From Bacillus fonticola (GTDB lineage Bacteria > Bacillota > Bacilli > Bacillales > JC228), in NCBI RefSeq assembly GCF_012955605.1, contig NZ_CP052135.1:2430711-2494710 (forward strand): DNA of 64,000 nucleotides, read 5' to 3'. The translations under genes were made by a program, and so were the position numbers. Below the pieces are notes generated by a model that made no database searches, was not told the DNA's origin, and saw only the letters and a list, made by a program, of their open reading frames with translations. This document shows positions 45,244 to 54,053 of the stretch, piece by piece. Within the stretch, counting starts at the first letter, position 1, and each line of letters begins with the position of its first letter.

Positions 45244-46714
45244 CTTACCGATCTATCCAATATTGATTCCTTTACTAACTGCCGTTGTCCTCATGTTCTT
45301 TCCGACAAAGATAAGATGGCAGCGAAGTATATCCGTAGTTGGCTCACTCGTTACACTAGGGGTTAGTGTGTGGCTTCTTTCCGAAGTAATAACTGAAAGA
45401 GTGATACCATTATATTTAGGAAGCTGGGAAGCTCCGTATGGTATAACGTTGGTAGCCGACGGTCTTGCGAGTTTGCTCGTCTTAACTTCGAGTATCATTA
45501 GCTTCACAGCTTTACTGTATGCGTTTCGAACAATTGGGGAAGAACGAGAACGTCATTTCTTCTATCCTGTCTTTCAGTTTTTGCTCGTAGGCGTAAATGG
45601 GGCCTTTTTAACAGGGGATATTTTTAACTTGTTCGTCTTTTTCGAGGTCATGCTCATGTCTTCCTATGTCCTGCTCGTTTTAGGAGGAACGCGTGTCCAG
45701 TTGCGAGAATCTTTGAAGTATATTTTAGTGAACGTCATTTCATCAGCCTTATTCGTCTCAGCTGTTGCGTATCTGTATTCGGTTACAGGAACGCTTAATA
45801 TGGCAGATTTAGGTCAAAAGGTTGCTGACAGTGGGCAACCAGGTATTCTTACCGTGATCGCAATTTTGTTTCTGATCGTTTTTGGTATGAAAGGTTCCTT
45901 CTTTCCACTTCACTTTTGGTTACCAGGTTCCTATAACGCACCACCCATTGCGATACTCACCGTATTCGGTGCGTTGCTAACAAAAGTAGGCATTTACTCT
46001 ATTTTGCGTACATATACGATCATTTTTCCGTACGAACCCGAGATTACCCATGCCATTTTAGGGACTTTATCTATTTTGACTATTCTTGTAGGGGTGATTG
46101 GAGCAATTGCCTATTGGGACGTCAAAAAGATTATCATTTACAACATTATCGTAGCAGTGGGTGTCATTGGCTTTGGCATTTCAACGGGAACAGAAACTGG
46201 CATCTCCGGATCTATCTTTTATATCATTCACGACATGCTCATCAAAGGAGCGTTATTCCTCTGTATCGGTATGCTAATGAAAGTGACGGGGACAAGCGAC
46301 CTGAAAAAAATGGGCGGTGTTATCCGTGAATTCCCAGGACTTGGATGGACATTTTTCGTTGCGGCACTTTCACTTGCAGGGATCCCGCCTCTCAGCGGAT
46401 TTGTAGGCAAACTACTCATCGTACAAGCAGGCTTTGAATCTGGCCAATACGTTGGATCATTCGTTGTCCTACTTTCCAGTTTACTTGTGTTGTTCTCAGT
46501 AATGAAAATCTTTTTAAACGGGTTTTGGGGTCCTCCACACGAGGTACATGCAACGAAACATGCTATTCGTCCATTACTCGTCCCTGCTATCCTACTCGTC
46601 GCTCTTGCCAGCTTCTACGGAGTTGGAACTCAATTCATAGAGCCGATCATTGCACAGGCTACAGAAACGCTAATCAACCCATCCATTTACATTGATGCGG
46701 TCTTAAAGGAGTAA
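45236..46714 (+). CDS. mrpD: Mrp antiporter subunit D
   Basis: A 492-residue NuoM/N-like proton-channel protein: FLTGDIFNLFVFFEVMLMSS with the conserved Glu, FGMKGSFFPLHFWLPGSYNA with the Lys, and IIHDMLIKGALFLCIGMLMK. The second of two close ATGs (45236) is selected because GAGGG lies 10 bases upstream of it, and it overlaps the mrpC end. Confidence 0.96.
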   Translation: MINLPIYPILIPLLTAVVLMFFPTKIRWQRSISVVGSLVTLGVSVWLLSEVITERVIPLYLGSWEAPYGITLVADGLASLLVLTSSIISFTALLYAFRTIGEERERHFFYPVFQFLLVGVNGAFLTGDIFNLFVFFEVMLMSSYVLLVLGGTRVQLRESLKYILVNVISSALFVSAVAYLYSVTGTLNMADLGQKVADSGQPGILTVIAILFLIVFGMKGSFFPLHFWLPGSYNAPPIAILTVFGALLTKVGIYSILRTYTIIFPYEPEITHAILGTLSILTILVGVIGAIAYWDVKKIIIYNIIVAVGVIGFGISTGTETGISGSIFYIIHDMLIKGALFLCIGMLMKVTGTSDLKKMGGVIREFPGLGWTFFVAALSLAGIPPLSGFVGKLLIVQAGFESGQYVGSFVVLLSSLLVLFSVMKIFLNGFWGPPHEVHATKHAIRPLLVPAILLVALASFYGVGTQFIEPIIAQATETLINPSIYIDAVLKE

Positions 46715-46720
46715 TGTCGG

Positions 46721-47191
46721 ATGGCTTTTCAAATTTTACTCAACGTCTTGCTAGCATTTGTCTGGATGCTGTTACAAGTGTCGTTTGATGGGGCAACGTT
46801 TGTGATTGGTTACCTGCTTGGCTTGTTCATTTTGTTTGTGTTTAGACGTTTTTTCCCTTCTCGGTTTTACATAGGGAGAGTCATTGCCATTGTGCACCTG
46901 CTTCTCGTCTTTTTGAAAGAATTGGTGCTGTCTAATGTCGATGTGTTAAAGCTAGTCTTGAAGCCGAAATTGGATATTCAACCAGGTATCTTCGCTCTCC
47001 CTATAGAGGTAAAGAAGGACTGGGAAATTACTGTGCTCGCCAATCTCATCACATTGACTCCTGGAACACTTGTCATTGACGTAGACGATGGGATTTTATA
47101 CGTGCACGCCGTTGATCTTCCTAATGTAGAAGAAGCCATTCAAGGGATTAAAGATTCGTTTGAAAGATTAATCCGGGAGGTGAGCCGATAG
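46721..47191 (+). CDS. mrpE: Mrp antiporter subunit E
   Basis: A 156-residue MnhE family protein with two N-terminal helices and a cytoplasmic domain carrying ITVLANLITLTPGTLVIDVD. AAAGGAG precedes the ATG. Its stop overlaps the mrpF start by one base. Confidence 0.95.
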   Translation: MAFQILLNVLLAFVWMLLQVSFDGATFVIGYLLGLFILFVFRRFFPSRFYIGRVIAIVHLLLVFLKELVLSNVDVLKLVLKPKLDIQPGIFALPIEVKKDWEITVLANLITLTPGTLVIDVDDGILYVHAVDLPNVEEAIQGIKDSFERLIREVSR

Positions 47192-47481
47192 TGACCTTAG
47201 ACTTCTTTTTACAGCTATCTCTTCTACTCATTTCGATTGCTATGCTCGGGTTTGTCTATAGACTAATTATAGGACCGACGACTCCAGATCGGGTCGTTGC
47301 TCTTGATGCCATCGGGATTACATTAGTCTCCATGGTAGCTATATTGTCAATTTTGCTCGACACAAACGCCTTTTTAGAAATTATATTGCTAATAGGGATT
47401 TTAGCGTTTATCGGAACCGTTGCTTTTGCTAAGTTCCTCGAGAAAGGAGTCGTGATTGAACGTGACCGTGATCATTCCTAG
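47191..47481 (+). CDS. mrpF: Mrp antiporter subunit F
   Basis: A 96-residue three-helix protein with the MnhF signature YRLIIGPTTPDRVVALDAIG. GTG start coupled to mrpE. Overlaps mrpG by 26 bases. Confidence 0.95.
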   Translation: MTLDFFLQLSLLLISIAMLGFVYRLIIGPTTPDRVVALDAIGITLVSMVAILSILLDTNAFLEIILLIGILAFIGTVAFAKFLEKGVVIERDRDHS

Positions 47482-47824
47482 TCTCGTTGGCTTCTTTGTG
47501 GTTACTGGTGTTATCCTAACTTTAGTATCTGCTATCGGTGTCGTTCGATTACCTGATGTGTACACACGAAATCACGCCGCCTCGAAAAGCGCAACACTCG
47601 GAGTTATGTGTGTACTACTTGGTACATTTATTCACTTTTATGCAGTTGAAGGACAGTTTAACTCACGTGTACTATTGAGCATCGCATTTATCTTTCTAAC
47701 AGCTCCAGTTGCGGGGCACTTGATCAGTCGTGCCGCTTATTACTCTGGTGTAAAGCTGTGGAAAGGCAGTAATCACGATGATTTAAAGCAAAAGATAGAA
47801 GCTCGTCAACGATCTAATGAATAG
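47456..47824 (+). CDS. mrpG: Mrp antiporter subunit G
   Basis: A 122-residue three-helix protein with the PhaG/MnhG motif IGVVRLPDVYTRNHAASKSA. TTG start 6 bases after AAAGGAG inside mrpF. Last gene of the operon, terminated by the stem at 47834-47877. Confidence 0.95.
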   Translation: MNVTVIIPSLVGFFVVTGVILTLVSAIGVVRLPDVYTRNHAASKSATLGVMCVLLGTFIHFYAVEGQFNSRVLLSIAFIFLTAPVAGHLISRAAYYSGVKLWKGSNHDDLKQKIEARQRSNE

Positions 47825-47833
47825 TCCCATTTA

Positions 47834-47877
47834 AAAGGGAAGTGAGACCTTTGTTTAAAAGTGTCTCACTTCCCTTT
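47834..47877. terminator. Terminator shared by mrp and yuxO
   Basis: A 15-bp stem AAAGGGAAGTGAGAC/GTCTCACTTCCCTTT between convergent mrpG and the thioesterase gene, followed on the plus strand by a T-rich stretch. Confidence 0.8.
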
Positions 47878-48296
47878 CATTTTCCTTGTACAGCCTGTTG
47901 TAGCAAGGCGATCGTACATCTCGATAAACAGATTAATCTTGTTTCGTCTGCTTCATCCACTATTCGAATTGTCCACACCATTGTAGTTTCCCCAAAGTGT
48001 TCAACCGTTCCGATAGCTTTTACAAAACCAGACCGCATACTCTTTATATGGTTGGCATTAATCTCCAATCCAACCGGTACTTTCCCGAGTTTCTCTACAA
48101 GAGTATATGCACCATAACTCGCAACACTCTCGGCCAAGGCCACAGATGCTCCACCATGTAGCATGCCATACGGTTGAATCGTGCGCTCATCTACAGGCAT
48201 AGTCGCTTCTACTTGCTCAGTACCTAACGTCTCCTCCCGAAATTGAATACCTAATGCCTCTAATAAAGTTGGACGCTTATGTAAAATATCGCTCAT
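47877..48296 (-). CDS. yuxO: Hotdog-fold thioesterase, YuxO type (candidate DHNA-CoA hydrolase)
   Basis: A 139-residue PaaI/hotdog thioesterase: MPVDERTIQPYGMLHGGASVALAESVAS carries the catalytic Glu and the HGG turn. The location next to mrpG and the family fit B. subtilis YuxO (ComA2). Such enzymes include 1,4-dihydroxy-2-naphthoyl-CoA hydrolases, which would supply the one menaquinone step not encoded in the men operon here. The assignment of substrate is inference. Confidence 0.85.
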   Translation of the reverse strand: MSDILHKRPTLLEALGIQFREETLGTEQVEATMPVDERTIQPYGMLHGGASVALAESVASYGAYTLVEKLGKVPVGLEINANHIKSMRSGFVKAIGTVEHFGETTMVWTIRIVDEADETRLICLSRCTIALLQQAVQGK

Positions 48297-48392
48297 TTAC
48301 CACTCATCTCCTTTTCTTTCTCCTCCTTTCATAGTACCAGTTGTTAGCGCATATGGTTAGCAAAAGACTGTAACGAGAAAGGGGAGTTTTCC

Positions 48393-48779
48393 ATGAGATA
48401 TTGGAATGGACATCCTTCCGCCTATCGAACACGTCCACCGAAGTCATATTTTCCATCATCTTTTGAAAATAGGCAAAAAAATGGATCATTTCCAGATGTC
48501 GATCCCGCTCTTTTTCAACAATCTGCCCAACAAATGCAACAACTTGTTTCGGATGCCGACAAACTATGCACTGCGCTACAAAGCGGCACACTGGCTAAGG
48601 ATGTGATGAGTGCAGCACAAAAGTCAGATGACAATACGGTCAAACAGCTTCTGCACACGACAGGCATTTCCTCACAGTTCTCTGTTTCCTTCAATCCAGA
48701 TGGAATTACGGTGTATTTAACAGGACGGTATCAATCTGAAGAATGCTGTAAGTTAAGGCTCGTTTATCGGTGGCGGTGA
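48393..48779 (+). CDS. yuzC: YuzC family protein of unknown function
   Basis: A 128-residue soluble protein, N-terminal Pro/Arg-rich part (HPSAYRTRPPKSYFPSSF), then a helical region (QQSAQQMQQLVSDADKLCTALQ) and a C-terminal strand part FSVSFNPDGITVYLTGRY. It corresponds to YuzC, which in B. subtilis lies beyond yuxO with comAPXQ and degQ between. AAAGGGGAG precedes the ATG. No function is known. Confidence 0.72.
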   Translation: MRYWNGHPSAYRTRPPKSYFPSSFENRQKNGSFPDVDPALFQQSAQQMQQLVSDADKLCTALQSGTLAKDVMSAAQKSDDNTVKQLLHTTGISSQFSVSFNPDGITVYLTGRYQSEECCKLRLVYRWR

Positions 48780-48918
48780 GGAAGAAATTTCTTTGCGAAC
48801 GCTTAAGTATCAGGTGGGATTTGATTTGAGTATGGAGCCCAGTTTTTGGACTGAACCACCTCATAGATGCATTACCCTTTTATGTTGGTAATTGTAATTT
48901 ATTTAACTATGTGTTAAA

Positions 48919-48953
48919 AAGGGTCAGCACAAGAACTCGTTGTGCTGACCCTT
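48919..48953. terminator. Hairpin between yuzC and the Gly/Tyr-rich gene
   Basis: A perfect 14-bp stem AAGGGTCAGCACAA/TTGTGCTGACCCTT with no strong T run on either side; likely a bidirectional terminator. Confidence 0.6.
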
Positions 48954-48971
48954 CCGTAATTGTTGTTTTAA

Positions 48972-49238
48972 TTAGTAATATGGGGGATATCTATATCCTC
49001 CACCATGATACGGATTATAACCATGTCCTCCGCCATAGCCGCCATAGCCGCCATAGCCTCCGTAGCCTCCGTAGCCTCCATAGCCTCCATAGCCTCCATA
49101 GCCTCCGTAACCGTAAGGACGTGGACGTAAAAACGCACTGCCTACAAGGCCTCCAAGTACGCCACCAATGAACGGGCCACCAAAGCCTCCAAAGCCTCCA
49201 AAGCCTGGACCGTACGGACGACGAAAATCACGATACAT
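48972..49238 (-). CDS. Gly/Tyr-rich repeat protein
   Basis: An 88-residue protein: an N-terminal MYRDFRRPYGPGFGGFGGFG part, one hydrophobic stretch (FIGGVLGGLVGSAFL), then about nine GYG/GGY triplets, and a His/Tyr/Pro tail (HGYNPYHGGGYRYPPYY). The DNA encoding the triplets is a 9-bp tandem repeat. Such sequences are seen in some Bacillus spore-coat or surface proteins, but that is a guess from composition. AGGAGG precedes the ATG at 49238, favoured over the upstream in-frame ATG at 49259. Confidence 0.65.
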   Translation of the reverse strand: MYRDFRRPYGPGFGGFGGFGGPFIGGVLGGLVGSAFLRPRPYGYGGYGGYGGYGGYGGYGGYGGYGGYGGGHGYNPYHGGGYRYPPYY

Positions 49239-49379
49239 CGCATTTCCTCCTCTATGCACATTTATCTTTATCTCTTACAAAGTTAGCGTATGCATGGACA
49301 AGTGCGGAGGTATAGGCACGTGCCTTTCTCTCGGCAACTTCACAGCAGAACTTTTATAATGGAAGTTTTGACTCGCTAT

Positions 49380-49510
49380 CTGTTCGTTGATTGGAGCGGG
49401 GGCCCACAGGATGTGGGTCAGAAAGGCGTTGCCACAGGACGTGGCGCTCTTAGCCTTTTCTCCTTCTACTCCTGCGGGATCAGCGGGACAGGTGAGACGT
49501 GTCTAGCTAC
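49380..49510 (+). repeat. Family C dispersed repeat, split by a family A insertion
   Basis: GTTGATTGGAGCGGG on the left and CTCCTGCGGGATCAGCGGGA, CAGGTGAGACG on the right. These two parts resemble one dispersed Bacillus repeat that I recall reading as a continuous sequence; here they are separated by a family A element. Confidence 0.6.
49399..49465 (+). repeat. Family A hairpin element
   Basis: GGCCCACAGGATGTGGGTCA, GAAAGGCGTTGCCACAGGAC, GTGGC and TTAGCCTTTTCTCCTT. The inner stem is GCCAC/GTGGC where other copies have GCGAC/GTCGC, a paired change. Confidence 0.85.
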
Positions 49511-49634
49511 AGTGGAAATCATCACAGCAGTATGTCGCATTATACAGCTCCTGTGTAATGAGATTTCATTAATAAAGCAACAATCTTTTAGTAAACAGCC
49601 TTTAATTTTTACTGAACAAATCCTTCTTCTTAAG

Positions 49635-49671
49635 AAAAAAGGGAGAATAGCATGATGCCTTCCCCCTTTTC
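49635..49671 (-). terminator. pepA terminator
   Basis: AAAAGGGGGAAGGCAT pairs with ATGC, TTCTCCCTTTT on the minus strand, and a T run follows. Confidence 0.75.
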
Positions 49672-49681
49672 TTCGTATAAC

Positions 49682-51193
49682 TTACTCGTTTTCAAGCTGG
49701 AACGTCTCTACAAAATAAGCTAGCGTTTTCGCCATAACACCAGTTGCTCCAGCAGGACCGAGTGGTGTCGTTTTTGAAGTCGTCGCAGTTCCGGCAATAT
49801 CCAAATGTACCCACGGTGTCCCTTCTGTAAATTCACCAATGAACGTTCCTGCCATGATGGCATGTCCTTCACGACCAGGCGAGTTGTTTAAATCGGCAAC
49901 TTTACTAGTGCGTACCCGTTTTTTATCTTTTTCCGTAATCGGTAATCGCCAAATCGTTTCATTAGCCTCATCAGACGCTTCTAACACTTGCTCAAATAAA
50001 GCTTCGTTGTTCGTCATCGCACCGGTTGTGTCTGTACCGAGAGCGACGATGACACCACCTGTTAATGTGGCAACGTCAACTAGCACACTGGCACCATGAT
50101 GCTTTGCATACGTTACACCGTCGGCCAGCGCCAGACGACCTTCTGCATCAGTGTTCAACACTTCAATCGTCTTCCCGCTCATCGACGTAATGACATCGTC
50201 AGGTTTAAAGGCACTTCCACTGATCATGTTGTCTGTGGACGGGATCACAGCGACCACGTTTTGTTCAGGTCTGGTTTCACCAATGATTTCCATAGCACCT
50301 AAAACTGCTGCAGCTCCCCCCATATCAGTTTTCATTCCGACGATACCTGTTTTTGGCTTAATGGAATAGCCACCGGTATCAAACGTAATGCCTTTTCCGA
50401 CAAGTCCAATTACATCTTCCCACGTATCTTTGCCTTGATATTTCAAAACGATCATCTTTGGGGGTTCAGTTGAGCCTTGGTTTACCGCAAGCAAAGCGCC
50501 CATCCCAAGCTCTTCCATTTGGGCTTTTTCTAAAATTTCTACTTCAAAATCGTATTTCTGACCAAGTTCGGTGGCAAACTGTGCCATATGTGTGGCAGTG
50601 AGCATATTCCCCGGCGTATTGACAAGCGTACGCGCAGTGTTCGTTCCGTTTCCAAATGCATATCCGACTTGAAGAGCAGCTTCGACCTCTTTGCCATCAG
50701 CATCTGTGTATACTGACACGTCTTCAATCCGGACTTTTGGTTTATTGGAATGCTGCCGGTATCCATCATAGTGATACGTTGAGGTCGGCAAAACTTCTCC
50801 AATAAAATGTGCCACCGTTTCTACGTCAAGTTCGCTACTTGTGAAAGAATCTAGATCAATCGCTAAAGAGGAATGCAGATTTTTCTGGACGTACTGGAAT
50901 ACAGTTCCAAAGACTTCTTTCAACTGCTCAATGCTTGCTTGGTTTTCTTTGCCCAACCCGATCGTCATGACCCGGTCACTCGCAAATTTACCGTATGTAT
51001 GAAAGATCGTCCAATCCAGATGCTTTCCTTTCACGTCCCCAGTGTCTAAATACGGTTGCAACCCACCATCTAGTGCCGTATCTAGTTGTTGGAGCGTATC
51101 CGTTCGTTTCTCGGGCTCGTCCCATACACCAACGACGAGTAAAGGGATGCTTTTTTGTTTGAAAAGTTCTGACTTTGTGTGTAGTGTAAACAT
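49682..51193 (-). CDS. pepA: Leucyl aminopeptidase (M17)
   Basis: A 503-residue di-zinc metallopeptidase. The C-terminal catalytic domain has [15 protein letters not shown] (metal Lys and Asp), [12 protein letters not shown] and the family signature [14 protein letters not shown], with the active-site Arg. It removes N-terminal residues from peptides. AGGAGG precedes the ATG. Position next to yuiD and yuiC matches B. subtilis yuiE. Confidence 0.96.
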   Translation of the reverse strand: MFTLHTKSELFKQKSIPLLVVGVWDEPEKRTDTLQQLDTALDGGLQPYLDTGDVKGKHLDWTIFHTYGKFASDRVMTIGLGKENQASIEQLKEVFGTVFQYVQKNLHSSLAIDLDSFTSSELDVETVAHFIGEVLPTSTYHYDGYRQHSNKPKVRIEDVSVYTDADGKEVEAALQVGYAFGNGTNTARTLVNTPGNMLTATHMAQFATELGQKYDFEVEILEKAQMEELGMGALLAVNQGSTEPPKMIVLKYQGKDTWEDVIGLVGKGITFDTGGYSIKPKTGIVGMKTDMGGAAAVLGAMEIIGETRPEQNVVAVIPSTDNMISGSAFKPDDVITSMSGKTIEVLNTDAEGRLALADGVTYAKHHGASVLVDVATLTGGVIVALGTDTTGAMTNNEALFEQVLEASDEANETIWRLPITEKDKKRVRTSKVADLNNSPGREGHAIMAGTFIGEFTEGTPWVHLDIAGTATTSKTTPLGPAGATGVMAKTLAYFVETFQLENE

Positions 51194-51365
51194 CTTCCCA
51201 CCTCCTACACTTAGTATAACGTTTTTAGAAAAGTTCGGGTAGTGTGGGCAATGTGCTAGGCACTCTGTGGTATACTATTATTCAAAAGTTTCGATACGCC
51301 TCTCTTAAGAAACACTACGGTAACACGCACTTAAAATAAGAACTACATCAAAGGATGATCTTCCA

Positions 51366-51854
51366 ATGACAGACTTCTTTCACTTTTCTTTTTGGGCAGC
51401 ACTTGTCGCCATCATTTTTGCACAGTTCATTAAAATCCCTATTCTATATGTAGCTACTAGAAAGTGGGATTGGTCACTCTTTACCTCAACAGGTGGAATG
51501 CCAAGCAGCCACAGTGCGGCGGTAACAGCTTTAACGACAGGAATAGGCATTGAAGAGGGTCTTGATTCACCGCTTTTTGCAGTGTCGTGTGTATTCGCCA
51601 TTATTGTGATGTTCGATGCAACCGGTGTTCGTTTTCAAGCAGGTGAGCAAGCTCGCGTCCTAAATGATCTTGTCAAAGACTTTAATCGTTTTGTATCAGA
51701 GGCGAAAATTTGGCCTCAAAAAGAAGAATCAGAAAAACGTAGAGAATTAAAGGAATTACTCGGACATAAGCCGGTTGAGGTATTTTTTGGAGGGTTAAGC
51801 GGTGTAATTATCGCTTTGGTGCTACATGCGATAACAGATGGCCCGATTACATAA
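51366..51854 (+). CDS. yuiD: Divergent PAP2 family membrane protein YuiD
   Basis: A 162-residue protein of the divergent PAP2 family with about five hydrophobic segments and the phosphatase-like motif TGGMPSSHSAAVTALTTG, then FDATGVRFQAGEQARVLNDL. Family members resemble acid phosphatases, but their substrates are unknown. AAAGGAT precedes the ATG. Divergent from pepA, convergent with yuiC, as in B. subtilis. Confidence 0.9.
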   Translation: MTDFFHFSFWAALVAIIFAQFIKIPILYVATRKWDWSLFTSTGGMPSSHSAAVTALTTGIGIEEGLDSPLFAVSCVFAIIVMFDATGVRFQAGEQARVLNDLVKDFNRFVSEAKIWPQKEESEKRRELKELLGHKPVEVFFGGLSGVIIALVLHAITDGPIT

Positions 51855-51957
51855 CAGTCGCCCGCATGTTGATCGTAACCATTCAGAGGGGATATCTCTC
51901 CACCTTGAACGATGGAGAGATGATGCGTGTCCTTTTGAACAGTATCTCCAAATAAAA

Positions 51958-51991
51958 TAGAGCGAACCATCCTGCTCGACGGTTCGCTCTA
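51958..51991 (-). terminator. yuiC terminator
   Basis: TAGAGCGAACC pairs with GGTTCGCTCTA on the minus strand, followed by a T-rich stretch. Confidence 0.75.
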
Positions 51992-52008
51992 TTCCTATTT
52001 ATTTCCTA

Positions 52009-52725
52009 TTATGATGCTTCCTCACCATTTTGAATTTGCTGCCGAAACACTTGCATTGCTTTGTTTTCGTTCAGGTTGAGGAGTACTTCTTCTGTCAAGT
52101 TTCCATCACCCATTTCGACGATATACACATCTACCGTTTTCTTTCCCCACTGCTCGTAGACATCTTCTACTGTTTTAAAATACAAATCAATTTTGTTACC
52201 CTTTATAGCTGAACCCGTGTCGGCTACAACGCCCAAACCATAATCTGGAATCCATAGGATGGTACCGATCGGAAATACGCTCGTATCCGCAGCAATTGTT
52301 GAGTACAAATCACGCTTCACCTTTACTCCTGAGTACGTAATACCATACTGTGGATGACTCGGGTCTTTCCCAGTCGACTCTACTCCAGCAGTGTAACCTG
52401 TTGCCACCACTTCTCGCTTCGGATATTTCGACCAATCATAGGCCTCTTCTAAGGACGGTGGATTGCTCACCGCTGTCGCCGTTTGCGAGGATACTTGCTT
52501 GTCGGTAAACAATGTTTCTAAAAACTTAAACGATAAGCCAAATCGCTTTCCTTCATGATCTTGTGCTTTTTCGTACGTTTGCGTCGGCACCTCAGCCCAA
52601 AGCCATGAAGCAAACGTCTGAACACCAAGTCCAGATACAGCTTGTACCGTTGTGGTGAAAGCCAGCACGAAACAAAGACTCATCCCCAACCTTTTCCACC
52701 ATGAATGTGTACTGTTCATATCCAA
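52009..52725 (-). CDS. yuiC: 3D-domain cell-wall protein YuiC
   Basis: A 238-residue protein. Signal-anchor or signal peptide at residues about 10-33 ([20 protein letters not shown]), a spacer, then a 3D (Asp-Asp-Asp) domain from about 95: [61 protein letters not shown]. The domain resembles Sps/MltA-like lytic enzymes. B. subtilis YuiC is a stationary-phase survival-type factor. TTG start 8 bases after GGAGG. Follows yuiB on the same strand. Confidence 0.92.
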   Translation of the reverse strand: MDMNSTHSWWKRLGMSLCFVLAFTTTVQAVSGLGVQTFASWLWAEVPTQTYEKAQDHEGKRFGLSFKFLETLFTDKQVSSQTATAVSNPPSLEEAYDWSKYPKREVVATGYTAGVESTGKDPSHPQYGITYSGVKVKRDLYSTIAADTSVFPIGTILWIPDYGLGVVADTGSAIKGNKIDLYFKTVEDVYEQWGKKTVDVYIVEMGDGNLTEEVLLNLNENKAMQVFRQQIQNGEEAS

Positions 52726-52853
52726 TTTTCACTCCTCCCACCTCTAATCGTTTCCCGATGAGAAATCTTTTATACAAGAAACAGGAGATTAAGAGAAAAA
52801 TGGGAAAATTAAAATCCCTTCTACCATGAGGTAAAAGGGACAGAAGCTTTCTG

Positions 52854-53171
52854 CTAGAACATCCGATATCCGCGGCTTCTAAGCATCTTAATGACGACTC
52901 CAGAAAGAATGGCACCAACAAATCCACTTGATAAAATAAGCCCATCTGCCAAGGTGATGACAAACAGTCGATCCCACGCCAGTTGTAGCGTATCAATAGG
53001 TGCTGTCGCATAATTTAAAAAGGGTACATCATCGATAATCGACAATGTGATTATTGGGTATATAATTGCCATTATCCAACTCATTCTAAGCAACATATTC
53101 AGAATAAAACCTATTCCAAAAAACATGACAAAAAACAATACCATGGAAATCAAAATAAACGGTATTCCCAT
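52854..53171 (-). CDS. yuiB: YuiB-like membrane protein
   Basis: A 105-residue protein with three hydrophobic segments: FILISMVLFFVMFFGIGFILN, IMAIIYPIITLSI and LILSSGFVGAILSGVVI. It matches the YuiB family by sequence feel and by position between yuiC and yuiA. Function unknown. The ATG at 53171 (6 bases after GAGGTG) is preferred to a GTG at 53180. Confidence 0.82.
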   Translation of the reverse strand: MGIPFILISMVLFFVMFFGIGFILNMLLRMSWIMAIIYPIITLSIIDDVPFLNYATAPIDTLQLAWDRLFVITLADGLILSSGFVGAILSGVVIKMLRSRGYRMF

Positions 53172-53326
53172 AGATTCCACCTCTTCACTTTGCGGTATTC
53201 ATTATTGTACAGGAAATAAAGAGTTAGCGCTAGAACATCACAAAGTTGTCACGCAAAAAAATAAATAAAACGATAGTACGATTAAAGGTAAGAGACTCGG
53301 GTGAATGAGAGCATGATTCGTGGACG

Positions 53327-53682
53327 GTAAGAGCGTTAATCCCAGGATAAGAGCGTTAATCCCAGGATAAGAGCGTTAATCCCGAGATAAGAGCGATAAT
53401 CCCTAGATAAGAGCGTTAATCCAGAGATAAGAGCGTTAATCCAGAGATAAGAGCGTTAATCCCGAGATATGAGCGCTAATCCCCAGATTTGAGCGCTAAT
53501 CCCCGGATAAGAGCGTTAATCCCAGGATTTGAGCGTTAATCCCTAGATAAGAGCGTTAATCCAGAGATAAGAGCGTTAATCCAGAGATAAGAGCGTTAAT
53601 CCAGAGATAAGAGCGCTAATCCCCAGATAAGAGCGTTAATCCCGTTATTAGAGCGTTAACCCCAAATTAGAACGCTACTCCC
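53327..53682 (+). repeat. Tandem array 2: about 18 diverged copies of the 20-bp unit
   Basis: A 20-bp period with core GATAAGAGCGTTAATCC and three variable bases (CAG, CGA, CTA, AGA, CCA, CCG). Some units have GATATG or GATTTG at the start or GAGCGCTAAT in the core. The right end decays (TTATTAGAGCGTTAACC, then AACGCTACTCC). It shares GAGCGTTAATCC, the period and the orientation with array 1. It lies between yuiB and yuiA. Confidence 0.93.
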
Positions 53683-53722
53683 TGATGAGGATTCAAACTC
53701 TTCTCGCAGGTTACTGATTAAG

Positions 53723-53752
53723 CAAAAAAAACGAAGCGACAAGCACCTCGTT
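53723..53752 (-). terminator. yuiA terminator
   Basis: On the minus strand AACGAGGTG pairs with CGCTTCGTT (G-U allowed), loop CTTGT, followed by eight T residues. Confidence 0.75.
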
Positions 53753-53759
53753 TGGATAG

Positions 53760-53897
53760 TTATGATACATGTTTATCTGCTTTTTTACCTGATCCACTAC
53801 AGCAAGGACACGTTTCTGAACCACCAAGCAGCAACTGAAAGTAACCCTTACCTTGACAGTACACACAGCTTTTCGTTGAATTTGTCATGCGAGCCAT
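53760..53897 (-). CDS. yuiA: YuiA family small zinc-ribbon-like protein
   Basis: A 45-residue protein with AAGGAG 8 bases before its ATG. It has two CxxC pairs, CVYCQGKGYFQLLLGG and CPCCSGSGKK, each followed by GxG as in DnaJ-type zinc-binding repeats. It corresponds to YuiA, next to yuiB in B. subtilis. Function unknown. It is followed by its own terminator and then by array 2, so it is probably not co-transcribed with yuiBC. Confidence 0.82.
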   Translation of the reverse strand: MARMTNSTKSCVYCQGKGYFQLLLGGSETCPCCSGSGKKADKHVS

Positions 53898-54053
53898 TGT
53901 GCCCACTCCTTAAAAATTGTATTTTCTGATAATATAGCAAAAAATCATCAATTCGGAAAGGCAGATAAGGCGGCGTCACGGTCAATGAAAACGCATACAA
54001 ATCCCTTTTTCATTCTCTCTCTTCAGTTATCTAATTATTTCAAAAATAGGCAC

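Larger units (their letters stand above)
49239..49681. other. Intergenic region with nested dispersed repeats
   Basis: The 443-base gap between two minus-strand genes holds a family C repeat (49380-49510) containing a family A element (49399-49465), then AT-rich sequence without a supported gene, then the pepA terminator. Confidence 0.7.
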
